This document shows positions 1 through 9,424 of a stretch of 64,000 nucleotides of DNA, piece after piece. A model generated the notes under the pieces. The model did no database searches, was not told where the DNA came from, and saw only the letters and a list, made by a program, of their open reading frames with translations. The stretch's first letter is position 1; each line of letters begins with the position of its first letter. The stretch comes from Croceibacterium_B sp963783195 (GTDB taxonomy: Bacteria; Pseudomonadota; Alphaproteobacteria; Sphingomonadales; Sphingomonadaceae), in assembly GCA_963783195.1 (NCBI GenBank), contig CAWAMV010000004.1:2232001-2296000 (forward strand), given 5' to 3'. The translations under genes were made by a program, and so were the position numbers.

Positions 1-1209
1 GGCCGAATCGTCCGCCTCCACGTTCCAGCGCCGCAAGTGATGGACGACGCGCCGCGCAAGCCCGCGGTCCGGCGTGACCACGGCAACCCGCTTCTCCGGC
101 TCGGCGACGGCTTGCCGCACCAGCAGGGCGATCGCCTGGGCCTCTTCTTCGGGATTGGCCGTCTCGATGATTCGCACGCCAGCCAGCCGGCGCTTGTCGG
201 CCGGCAGCTCGACCCATGCCTTGCTCGCCTCGGGCGGGAGGAACAGGTTGGAGATGGCGTGGCTGCGCTCCGGCGGTCCCTTGCCCAGGCCGGCGCGATG
301 CCAGGGCTGCACCTCGTGCCGGTTCACGCCCATGCGATTGAGCAGCAGCTTGAGGTGGTACTGCGGATGAGTCACGGCGTCGCCCTTCGCCAGCGGCGGT
401 TCGGCATCGGGCGCGCCGGCATGGCCGAGCTCGTCCCATACCTCGGCGCTCATCGACAGGTCGAGATCGGGCAGGATCACCGCGCCCTGGGGCAGTTCGG
501 CAACCACCCGCAGCAATTCCGCCAATGCCGGCGCGGCGCTGGTCACGCCCGCGGCGACGATCGGGGTCCTGGGCGGCTCGGCCCGCCAACGCTCCGCCGC
601 GTGTTCGAACAGGCGATTTCGCCGGGTCGCGGCGTCGACTTCGCCGCGTTCAGCCAGTTCGCTGCGCCAGCGGGCATGAACACGTGCGAACAGGCGGGTG
701 TTCTGTGTCCAATGAAGCGCTTGATTCGCAAGCACCTGCAGCACTTCTTCCTGCCACAGTGTCTCGGGATCGATGTTCTCGACCAGCAGCCGGTCGATCG
801 CGGTGGCCATTTGCCGCGCCAGCCTGAGCTGCGCCGCACCGCTTATGGGCCTGCCGTCGGGATCGCTGAATTCCTCGCTCACGAACTGCGCCAGCCGGAA
901 CAATCGCCGAGTGGGATCGGCGGCCGGCGGAATCGCCGCACCTGCCCCCAGCGGATCGATCAGCGAGCCCAGCGTCTCGTCGAGATCGAGGTCGCCCACG
1001 ACCGCCATGCGCGGCATCAGCAGTCCCGCGCCGCCGAGCCGTACGAAGGCTTCCTGCACCGTGCGCGCGGCACGGCTGCTCGGCAGCAGCAGTGTGAGCC
1101 GGGCCAGTCCAACGTCACCTTGCGAATATCGCGGCACCAGCCCCGCGACGAGCGCGTCGGCAAAGCCGCGGTGCGCGGCGATGGAATAGACCTGCGGCCC
1201 TTCTGACAT
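1..1209 (-). CDS. addB: AddB, double-strand break repair helicase/nuclease subunit (N-terminal part, cut by window edge)
   Basis: The reverse strand is open from an ATG at 1209 to the window edge, giving about 403 residues of a much longer protein. The N-terminus resembles alphaproteobacterial AddB: an LLLPSSRAARTVQEAF stretch near residue 40 and a later VAVVTPDRGLARRVVHHL segment. By family knowledge AddB pairs with AddA to resect double-strand breaks before RecA loading. The C-terminal nuclease part and the iron-sulfur cysteines are outside the window and cannot be checked. It lies 76 bases after murU on the same strand, in the tsaE-amgK-murU-addB order I associate with alphaproteobacteria, so it probably belongs to that operon. 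Confidence 0.85.
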   Translation of the reverse strand, partial: MSEGPQVYSIAAHRGFADALVAGLVPRYSQGDVGLARLTLLLPSSRAARTVQEAFVRLGGAGLLMPRMAVVGDLDLDETLGSLIDPLGAGAAIPPAADPTRRLFRLAQFVSEEFSDPDGRPISGAAQLRLARQMATAIDRLLVENIDPETLWQEEVLQVLANQALHWTQNTRLFARVHARWRSELAERGEVDAATRRNRLFEHAAERWRAEPPRTPIVAAGVTSAAPALAELLRVVAELPQGAVILPDLDLSMSAEVWDELGHAGAPDAEPPLAKGDAVTHPQYHLKLLLNRMGVNRHEVQPWHRAGLGKGPPERSHAISNLFLPPEASKAWVELPADKRRLAGVRIIETANPEEEAQAIALLVRQAVAEPEKRVAVVTPDRGLARRVVHHLRRWNVEADDSA

Positions 1210-1285
1210 GCGCCTGTCCTAGCCCGTCATGGCGGGCGATGCGAAGCGATAGGGCGGGTTTTGCACCGCCCACTTGGCTGCGGGC

Positions 1286-2002
1286 TCAGGCTTCCCTGAG
1301 CGCGACTTCGGTCGGGGCGATCGACTGGGGATTGCCGACCTCGAACCACTGACCGGTGAATGCGACGCCATAGAGCCGCCCTTCCTCGATCGCCCGGCTC
1401 CACAGGATATTGGTCGAGAACGGTCCTTCGGGCGCGTCGCGCATCAGGCGGTGGCCGACGAGCTGGATACCGGTAAAGATGAAAGGCGCGATGCGGCCCG
1501 AGCGGCGGCGACTGACACGCCCGTCGGCCGCCATGTGAAAGTCCCCCTTGCCGCGGAAGTTGTGCGCCCCGCGGTGCGGCACCAGCAGCAGCAGGGCGTC
1601 CATCCGCCCCGCGTCCCACGCGTCGGACAGGTCGGCGAACGCGTTTTTCGGTCCGTCGAGCCAGATGTTGTCGCTGTTGATGGCGAAGAAGGGGTCGGGC
1701 AGCAGCGGCAGCGCCTTCTTCATGCCGCCGCCGGTTTCGAGCAGCGTTTCGCGCTCGTCAGATACCGTGACCTGCGGCGACTTGCGTGCCCTCACATGCG
1801 CTTCGAGCGAATCTGCAAGGTAATGGACGTTCACCACCGCCTTCGCGACGCCGGCGTCTTTGAGCCGATCGAGCGCATGGTCGATCAGCGCCTTGCCGGC
1901 GACCCGCACCAGCGGCTTGGGCTGGCTTGCAGTCAGCGGCCGCATCCGCTTTCCCAGCCCGGCGCTCAGGACCATCGCGGTATCGGACGCCAGTTCGCTC
2001 AC
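1286..2002 (-). CDS. murU: MurU-type N-acetylmuramate alpha-1-phosphate uridylyltransferase
   Basis: This 238-residue nucleotidyltransferase has the N-terminal signature LSAGLGKRMRPLT at residues 12-24, followed by a QPKPLVRVAGKALI segment and an INSDNIW metal-binding aspartate near residue 111. MurU enzymes make UDP-MurNAc from MurNAc-1-phosphate in the peptidoglycan recycling route that bypasses de novo UDP-MurNAc synthesis. The GTG start overlaps the amgK stop (GTGA at 2002-1999), so the two are translationally coupled, as expected for the AmgK/MurU pair. The assignment rests on this pairing. Alone, the sequence could also be read as a general sugar-phosphate nucleotidyltransferase. Confidence 0.85.
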   Translation of the reverse strand: MSELASDTAMVLSAGLGKRMRPLTASQPKPLVRVAGKALIDHALDRLKDAGVAKAVVNVHYLADSLEAHVRARKSPQVTVSDERETLLETGGGMKKALPLLPDPFFAINSDNIWLDGPKNAFADLSDAWDAGRMDALLLLVPHRGAHNFRGKGDFHMAADGRVSRRRSGRIAPFIFTGIQLVGHRLMRDAPEGPFSTNILWSRAIEEGRLYGVAFTGQWFEVGNPQSIAPTEVALREA

Positions 2003-2976
2003 GAGATCTCCCCGCCCCCTGTGTCGCGCAAGTGTTGCGGTATGTTTGCAGCGAACCAGTCAGCCACCGGAGCGAGCGCCGGGTGTGCCAGGTCGCGCTC
2101 GAGCGCATTCCACACACGCGGGATGAAATCGAGGTAGTGCGGCTTGCCGTCGCGCTTGTGCAGGCGGACGAAGATGCCGACGATCTTGGCGTTTCGCTGT
2201 GCGCCGAGGCGAGCGTAATCGGCCCCGAATTGCGGGCCGGCGTCGACCGCCGCCAGGTAACGCTCGAGCATCCGCTGCTCGAGATCGGGCGTCACTTCGC
2301 GCCGGGCATCCTGCAGCAGGCTGACGAGATCGTAGGCCGGGTGACCGACGAGCGCATCCTGGAAATCGATCAGCCCCTGTGCGCCGCCCGCCAGCAACAT
2401 GATGTTCTCGGCGTGATAATCGCGCAGCACGGTGACGCCGGGCTTCTGGCGCGGCAGCATGGGCACGAGCACTTCATCCCACGCCGCGCGATATCCGGCT
2501 TCGTCGACCTCCAGCCCCATTGCCGGGCAATACCATTCGGTCAGCAGTCCGGTCTCGCGCTGGTAGACCTCCATGTCGTAAGGCGGAAACGGGCCGGGAG
2601 GGGAAGCGTGGAGCCGCACCAGGGCATCGATCGCGGCGGCGTACGTCGCGTCCTCGGCCTCTGCGTTGTCGTCCAGCCAGTCTCGCATGCGGTCGGCGCC
2701 GAAGTCCTCGATAAGGACCAGCCCCCGCTTTCGATCCTCCGCATGAATCGCGGGGGCCCGGTGACCGTGACGGGCCAGCCAAGCGCCGACCTCGAGGAAA
2801 GGGACCGGGTCCTCGTACGGCGGCGGCGCATCCATCAACATCGCGCTGCGGCCGTTCCCGCGAATACGAAAGTAGCGCCGGAAGCTGGCGTCACCCGCCA
2901 GCGGTTCCACCGCGCAGCCGCCCCAGCCGGCACTGTCCAGGAATTCTTCGAGCCCCTCGGGCAACCGCACACTCAT
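1999..2976 (-). CDS. amgK: AmgK-type anomeric MurNAc/GlcNAc kinase
   Basis: This is a cytoplasmic kinase of the aminoglycoside-phosphotransferase fold, 325 residues from the chosen start. A GDASFRRYFRI motif lies near the N-terminus, a DYHAENIML catalytic loop sits mid-protein, and LIDFQDAL is the following metal-binding motif. AmgK phosphorylates recycled MurNAc at the anomeric carbon and hands it to MurU, which follows directly. I chose the ATG at 2976 rather than an in-frame ATG at 2994 because it forms an ATGA overlap with the tsaE stop. In other bacteria this pathway lowers fosfomycin susceptibility. That link is established for the family and is not shown here. Confidence 0.85.
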   Translation of the reverse strand: MSVRLPEGLEEFLDSAGWGGCAVEPLAGDASFRRYFRIRGNGRSAMLMDAPPPYEDPVPFLEVGAWLARHGHRAPAIHAEDRKRGLVLIEDFGADRMRDWLDDNAEAEDATYAAAIDALVRLHASPPGPFPPYDMEVYQRETGLLTEWYCPAMGLEVDEAGYRAAWDEVLVPMLPRQKPGVTVLRDYHAENIMLLAGGAQGLIDFQDALVGHPAYDLVSLLQDARREVTPDLEQRMLERYLAAVDAGPQFGADYARLGAQRNAKIVGIFVRLHKRDGKPHYLDFIPRVWNALERDLAHPALAPVADWFAANIPQHLRDTGGGEIS

Positions 2977-3410
2977 GGCCAGCGGCTTTGCCAATCCGCA
3001 CCCGGTTGGACAACGGCCTTGCGCCCATGATCCGCAAATTCCAGCGCGATCGAGAGGCAGCCCGGCTCATGTGCGAAACCCCCGGCCCGCTCCGGCCACT
3101 CGGCAAGCAACGCGGCACCTGCGCGATAGTCGTCGAGTCCGAGTTCTTCAGCTTCGCATGGGCTTTCGAGGCGATAGAAGTCGGCGTGGACGAGCGGCGG
3201 TTCGAGCGCATCGTATGGTTCGACGATGGTGAAGGTCGGCGATGGCACCTCGCCACCGTGTCCCAGCGAAGCGATTATGGCCCGGGCGAGCGTCGTCTTC
3301 CCTGTGCCAAGGTCTCCGTGAAGCTCGACCACGTCGCCCGGCTTCAACCGCCCGGCGATCCGCGCACCGAAGGCCTGCATGGCCGAAACGTCCGGGAGAT
3401 CGATCGTCAT
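2973..3410 (-). CDS. tsaE: TsaE, tRNA threonylcarbamoyladenosine synthesis ATPase
   Basis: TsaE is the small ATPase that drives the TsaB/TsaD complex making t6A37 on ANN-decoding tRNAs. The 145-residue protein has the Walker A motif GDLGTGKTTLARAI near residues 33-46 and the family segment PSPTFTIVEPY followed by HADFYRLES. Its ATG overlaps the divL stop (ATGA) and its stop overlaps the amgK start. It is therefore the middle of a three-way coupled stretch. Length and motifs are normal for the family. Confidence 0.93.
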   Translation of the reverse strand: MTIDLPDVSAMQAFGARIAGRLKPGDVVELHGDLGTGKTTLARAIIASLGHGGEVPSPTFTIVEPYDALEPPLVHADFYRLESPCEAEELGLDDYRAGAALLAEWPERAGGFAHEPGCLSIALEFADHGRKAVVQPGADWQSRWP

Positions 3411-5749
3411 GGCAACACGATCGTTGCGGTCGTGCCGGCGCCGGGTTCGCTCTGGAGCTCGACCCGCCCGCCATGCGCCTCGATGAGCTGGCGCGCGAGT
3501 GGCAGGCCGAGGCCCTTGCGCCGTGCTTCCGGCTTGCCGTCGGGGCCGATGCGATAGCCATCGAGCGCGCGGGCGACTTCGCCCGGCTTCATGCCCGTTC
3601 CGTTGTCCGACACCAGGATCCGGGCCCCTTGGCGGTTGCGCGAAAGGGCGACGAGGATGCGGCCATTTTCTGGCACCGCAGCGATGGCATTGTCGAGGAT
3701 GTTGCCGACAGCCCGACCGAGCTGGCGCCGATCCGCCTGGACCGAACCCGAGCCCTTGTCACCGCGCAGGTCGAGCGTGATGTGCTTGGCCTCGATCGGC
3801 TCTTCCCGCTCGCGCACGACGGTGGTCACGAACGAGATCAGGTCGACCTCTTCGGTCGCGATCGGAAGCAGTCCCGCCTCGCTCTGGGTCAGGTCGAGAA
3901 CGCTCTCGATCTGCTGCGACAGGCGCTCGACCGAAGCGATGATCGCCGCGACATAGTCCTGCGCCTGGTCCGACAGATCGCCGGCGACGCCGCTCTGCAG
4001 CAACTCGGCAAAACCGCCGATGGAGGTCAGCGGCGTGCGGAACTCGTAGCTCATGTTGGCGAGGAAGCGGGTCTTGACGGCGTCCGCCTCTTCCAGCGCC
4101 GATGCGCGTTCGCGCAGGACGTCTTCCGCCTTCTTCGAATCGGTTATGTCCAGCACGGTCAGGAGCCCGTTGCCGTCGGGCAGCGGGACTCCGGCGAATT
4201 CCAGCGTTCGACCGTCGGACATCTGCACCTGGCCGCCCCGCTGCTGGCGCTCGAGCGTGGCGGCCCGCAGGACCTCCCCGATGGCCTTGCGCTGGGCTGG
4301 CCGGGCAAGCCGAACGGCGATCTTCTCGAGAATCGCTTCGACGCGCGGGTGCGAGTTGAGGAACTCGTCCTCGAGCCCCCAGATCTCGCCAAAGCGCCGG
4401 TTCCACAACTGCAGCCGCCCGTCCGGGGCGAAGACTGCAAGCGATTCGAACAGGCTGTCGAAAGTTGCCGCACGCGTGCGCAGCAGCGTGTCGCGCATGG
4501 CCGAAAGCTTGAGCGGTTCGGTCCTGTCCTCGGCAATCAGGACCAACCCGCCGTCAGGCATCGGCTGGTGGACCACCCGCAGGTGGGTCCCCCCCGAAAT
4601 GCTCCAGGCCTCTTCCTGCGCGGAATCGCTGGCGAACCACTCGCCGACCTCGCGTCGCCAAGCGGGGAAATCGCGAGTCTCCGGCAGGCGCCCGGCATCG
4701 CGGGCGACATCGAGGAAGCGGTCAAAACTGGGTCGCTCGATGTTGCTCGACGGCGGTAGCGCGAAGATGCGATGGAAGGGCTGGTTGGCGAAGGTGAGCT
4801 GCCGATCGCCGTCGAACTGCGCAACCCCGATCGAGAGCTGATCGAGCATGGAGCGCTGCGCTTCGCGGAAGGCGCGGAAGGCGCGGCCCTGCTCCTCCAT
4901 TTCCTCGATGTCGATGGCGTACCCGGCCACGCCCTCCTCACCCAGCGGCAGGTCGCTGACCCGCAGCGCGCGGCGCTGGGTCTCGACTGTCGCCTGGACG
5001 ATCCGTTCGACCGGCAGGTCCTTGTCACGCGCCTGTTGCGCCACCTGCGCGGCGGCAAGCCCATCGACCCGTTCGACCAGCTCGACCTGCTTTTCGACCA
5101 CCGCTTCGGCGCTCTCGGCACCAACCGCCTTCACATAGGCGCTGTTGACGAGTCGGAGTTTCATGTCGGGTCCGCGGAACCACATCGGCATGGGGGCCGC
5201 TTCGATCAGCCCCACCAGGGCGGCGAAGTCGGCCCGCGCCCGACCCGCTTCCTCGCGCAAGCGGGTCAGCTCCCCCTGGCTTTCCGAAAAATCGAACCAC
5301 CAGACCAGCGCCGCCCCCGGCGGGGCCACGACCGGGTCGGCCGCGGTGCCACGGAGGGCGAGACTGCGGTTCGAACCGCGCGGGGTCACAACCATGCGGA
5401 AAGGTGCGGCGGTCTTCTGAGTGCGGCGGATCGCTTCGGTCAGTTCACCCATGGAGAACTCGCTGAGCCCGGCCTCGCCGGAATCGAGTTCGCTCAGGTA
5501 GCCCGGCAACCGGTCGAGCCCGAGCCAGCCGGCCAGCTTGTCCGGGCCTTCTATCCGCATGTCCGCGCGAACGAGCAGCGGAACCGCAGGCGAATCCTCC
5601 ATCATGCGCGCCAGCCGGCGGGCATTGGAACGGGCGGTTCGTGCCTGCCGGGCCTTGTTGCTGGCATTGAGCGCCAGCCAGGCCGCGCCGAAGGTCCAGG
5701 CGCCCAGCAGGAGGCCGAGCAAGACCAGCGCGGTGGGAGAAATTTCCAT
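3407..5749 (-). CDS. divL: DivL-like cell-cycle sensor kinase homologue with Tyr in the H-box
   Basis: The 780-residue protein has one N-terminal membrane segment (about residues 5-27), several PAS-like regions, a dimerisation/phosphoacceptor helix and a C-terminal HATPase domain with N-box NILDNAIAAVPENG, DNGTGMKPGE and the glycine-rich KGLGLPLARQL. The position that should be the phosphoacceptor histidine is tyrosine (NMSYEFRTPLTS, Tyr568). This substitution is the hallmark of Caulobacter DivL (about 769 residues, Tyr550), a cell-polarity protein acting on CckA-CtrA signalling. Length, domain plan and position beside tsaE also fit DivL. Phosphorelay control of CtrA in this organism is inferred. 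The gene follows ahcY and is coupled to tsaE. Confidence 0.85.
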   Translation of the reverse strand: MEISPTALVLLGLLLGAWTFGAAWLALNASNKARQARTARSNARRLARMMEDSPAVPLLVRADMRIEGPDKLAGWLGLDRLPGYLSELDSGEAGLSEFSMGELTEAIRRTQKTAAPFRMVVTPRGSNRSLALRGTAADPVVAPPGAALVWWFDFSESQGELTRLREEAGRARADFAALVGLIEAAPMPMWFRGPDMKLRLVNSAYVKAVGAESAEAVVEKQVELVERVDGLAAAQVAQQARDKDLPVERIVQATVETQRRALRVSDLPLGEEGVAGYAIDIEEMEEQGRAFRAFREAQRSMLDQLSIGVAQFDGDRQLTFANQPFHRIFALPPSSNIERPSFDRFLDVARDAGRLPETRDFPAWRREVGEWFASDSAQEEAWSISGGTHLRVVHQPMPDGGLVLIAEDRTEPLKLSAMRDTLLRTRAATFDSLFESLAVFAPDGRLQLWNRRFGEIWGLEDEFLNSHPRVEAILEKIAVRLARPAQRKAIGEVLRAATLERQQRGGQVQMSDGRTLEFAGVPLPDGNGLLTVLDITDSKKAEDVLRERASALEEADAVKTRFLANMSYEFRTPLTSIGGFAELLQSGVAGDLSDQAQDYVAAIIASVERLSQQIESVLDLTQSEAGLLPIATEEVDLISFVTTVVREREEPIEAKHITLDLRGDKGSGSVQADRRQLGRAVGNILDNAIAAVPENGRILVALSRNRQGARILVSDNGTGMKPGEVARALDGYRIGPDGKPEARRKGLGLPLARQLIEAHGGRVELQSEPGAGTTATIVLP

Positions 5750-5799
5750 GCGCTCCAGCTATGAGCCGCGCGCGATCAAGGCAATGCCTTCCGCGGGCA

Positions 5800-5828
5800 A
5801 TCCCCTCCCGCGCACGACGGGAGGGGAT
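5800..5828 (-). terminator. Terminator-like hairpin between ahcY and divL
   Basis: A perfect 11-bp stem (ATCCCCTCCCG paired with CGGGAGGGGAT) with a 7-base loop lies eight bases after the ahcY stop. No U-run follows it, so it may be a weak terminator, an RNA-stability element or a site of partial readthrough into divL. Confidence 0.5.
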
Positions 5829-5835
5829 AGATCTG

Positions 5836-7242
<1,407 letters not shown>

Positions 7243-7430
7243 CCGGTAGTCTCCTGTCTGGTGTCGCTGAAGGCGTCGCCGGGGCTCCATGCTTCGCCGA
7301 AATCGCAAGGGCACATAGCGACTCGCCGCCGCAATCGCAAACCTCGCCGCACATGGCGCCTGCTTTCGGTTGCGCGCGGACGGCTAAGGCCTATCTACGC
7401 AGGCGGACGGGTACTGGAGGATTTACCGAC

Positions 7431-7910
7431 ATGACGATTTCCAAGGGCGACCGCCTTCCCGACGTAACTCTGGTCAAGGCGACCGACCAGGGTCCGGAGA
7501 AGGTCCAGTCGGGCGACTATTTCAAGGGCAAGAAGGTGGCGCTGTTCTCGGTGCCCGGTGCCTTCACGCCGACCTGTTCGGCCAAGCACCTGCCGGGCTT
7601 CGTCGACAAGGCGTCCGACCTCAAGGCCAAGGGCGTTGACGAGATCGCAGCGACCGCGGTCAACGATGCCTTCGTGATGGGCGCGTGGAACAAGGCCAGC
7701 GGTTCCGACGACATCACCATGCTGGCCGACGGCAACGGCGATTTCGCCGAAGCGCTGGGCCTGACGATGGACGGCAGCGGCTTCGGCATGGGCAAGCGCG
7801 GCCAGCGCTTCTCGATGATCGTCGACGACGGCGTGGTGACGGAACTAAACGTCGAGGCGCCGGGCGATTTCAAGGTTTCGAGCGCGGAGCACATGCTCGG
7901 CCAGCTTTGA
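7431..7910 (+). CDS. Atypical 2-Cys / Prx5-type peroxiredoxin
   Basis: This 159-residue thiol peroxidase has the peroxidatic motif VPGAFTPTCSAKHLPGF with the catalytic cysteine at residue 49, typical of the Prx5 (AhpE/hybrid) branch that reduces H2O2 and alkyl hydroperoxides with glutathione or glutaredoxin. C-terminal residues NVEAPGDFKVSSAEHML match this branch. The start at 7431 follows a GGAGG about ten bases upstream. A longer frame from 7353 is not supported. The gene is monocistronic: it is divergent from ahcY and closes with a strong intrinsic terminator. Confidence 0.93.
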   Translation: MTISKGDRLPDVTLVKATDQGPEKVQSGDYFKGKKVALFSVPGAFTPTCSAKHLPGFVDKASDLKAKGVDEIAATAVNDAFVMGAWNKASGSDDITMLADGNGDFAEALGLTMDGSGFGMGKRGQRFSMIVDDGVVTELNVEAPGDFKVSSAEHMLGQL

Positions 7911-7935
7911 CGGCTGGGCTGATGCCGGAAATGAG

Positions 7936-7963
7936 AAGGGCGCCCGGGATGGCGCCCTTTTTT
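7936..7963 (+). terminator. Intrinsic terminator after the peroxiredoxin gene
   Basis: A 9-bp stem (AAGGGCGCC with GGCGCCCTT) and a 6-base loop are followed by a run of Ts, 25 bases after the stop codon. Confidence 0.9.
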
Positions 7964-8151
7964 GTCGTGTCGGGCGCTGCAATGCGGCTTTCCCGCTACG
8001 AATTCCAGTGCAGAGGTCTGAAGCAATGAGACAACGCTTCGAGCAAAAGGGGCAGTTGGTGTTGGCGTGGTAGGTGTGCTGGCATGGCCGCCCGATGGGG
8101 TACCAGACGGATGGGGTTGGTACCGGCTCTCGAGGTGCTACTTTGTCTTCC

Positions 8152-9255
8152 ATGAGGGCGGAAGAGATCGACGATAACATGCGGGCAGCGATCCTGCGCC
8201 TGACCGAAGCGGAGCGGGAATGCCTCGAGCGGTGTCTACGCCATCAGACTGCCAAGGAGATGGCTCTCGATTTGGGTATCTCTCCTCACGCTGTCGAGAA
8301 GCGGTTGAAGATGGCCCGCGCCAAGCTGGGCCTGTCCTCCTCCCTTGAGGCTGCGAAGCTCGTAGAGTGGTCAGAGCGGTCCGATCGAGTGGGACCCCAA
8401 CCGTCGGACCTTCCTTCGGCTCGTGCGAACTCCGATCATGAGGTCTTAGTGGCCGCTCCGCGAAACGAGACCGCGTGGATCACCCACCACCGACCTTACC
8501 TGGTCTCAGGAGTAATACTGATGAGCGCTCTTGCCGCTGTAGCCGTCATAGTCGCGGCCTATTCATTGGGAGCCGTCGAAGGGCAGACGAGCCCATCGAC
8601 GGGCGGCACGCCTCCGACGTCGGCTGCGCCCGCTGCCGAGGAAAACCCAGACGCCAAGGCCGCTCTGCGGACTCTTGTCGCCGGGCTGACGAGCGGCTCG
8701 CCTGATTACGCCAGACTTTCTCCGCAGTTCGCCGAGATTGTTCGCCGTGACCTGCCCGTCACCCACAACATGTTCAGCTCGCTTGGCGAACTTAAGGCGA
8801 TGACGTTCCGCGGGCGCGGCGCGATGGGCGACGACATCTACAATCTCGCGTTTGCCAATGGAGAAATGACCATGTCGGTCGTACTCGACTCCGACGGCAG
8901 AATGGCCGGCGGCATTCTCCGGCCTGTCGCGGCCACTGATCCGTCAGCAACATCCCCGGCCCCCGGCACCGAGGCCGCATTGCGGAGCCTTGTCGCCGGG
9001 CTGGCCAGCGGCTCGCCAAAATACGACAAGCTCTCTCCGCAGTTCGCCGAAACTGTCCGCCGGGACCTACCTATGACACATGCCATGTTCAGCGGGATGG
9101 GCGAATTGAAATCCGTGACATTCCGCGGTCGGGGCGCGCGGGGCGACGATACATACAACCTCGTGTTTGCCAACGGCGAGGTGATTATGTCCGCTGCTCT
9201 CGATGCCGAAGGAAGGATGATCGGCGGCATTCTAAGACCGGGTGAGCCCCGCTGA
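8152..9255 (+). CDS. Membrane-anchored LuxR/GerE-type regulator with a duplicated C-terminal domain
   Basis: The 367-residue protein begins with a GerE-like helix-turn-helix (about residues 15-75; LTEAERECLERCL then ISPHAVEKRLKMARAKLGL). A single hydrophobic segment (about residues 122-145) and a Pro/Thr/Ser/Ala linker follow. Then come two similar copies of a roughly 80-residue module, each running from ALR(T/S)LVAGL through FAE.VRRDLP to MTFRGRG/VTFRGRG and ending GGILRP. The module resembles a small C-terminal domain found beside serine hydrolases in sphingomonads, from memory only. Topology suggests a cytoplasmic DNA-binding head and two periplasmic modules. Start choice is uncertain: no strong SD precedes 8152, and the frame is open from 8074. 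Confidence 0.7.
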   Translation: MRAEEIDDNMRAAILRLTEAERECLERCLRHQTAKEMALDLGISPHAVEKRLKMARAKLGLSSSLEAAKLVEWSERSDRVGPQPSDLPSARANSDHEVLVAAPRNETAWITHHRPYLVSGVILMSALAAVAVIVAAYSLGAVEGQTSPSTGGTPPTSAAPAAEENPDAKAALRTLVAGLTSGSPDYARLSPQFAEIVRRDLPVTHNMFSSLGELKAMTFRGRGAMGDDIYNLAFANGEMTMSVVLDSDGRMAGGILRPVAATDPSATSPAPGTEAALRSLVAGLASGSPKYDKLSPQFAETVRRDLPMTHAMFSGMGELKSVTFRGRGARGDDTYNLVFANGEVIMSAALDAEGRMIGGILRPGEPR

Positions 9256-9424
9256 GCGATATGGGAGGCAGCAGTCTGTCTACCTGGGCAATAAACGTAC
9301 CGTTTCCACGCAGCTTGGACATTCGCGCGATCCTGCCGAACGGATGGTGGGCAGCGAGGCTCCGGCTCAAGTGCCGGGCAAGGACAGGCCTGTCACAGAT
9401 GGATTATAGCGGCCGGACCGCCCT

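Noticed and set aside
7243..7430. A SAH or SAM riboswitch upstream of ahcY
   Set aside because: I could not identify the conserved core of either class. A covariance-model search would be decisive.
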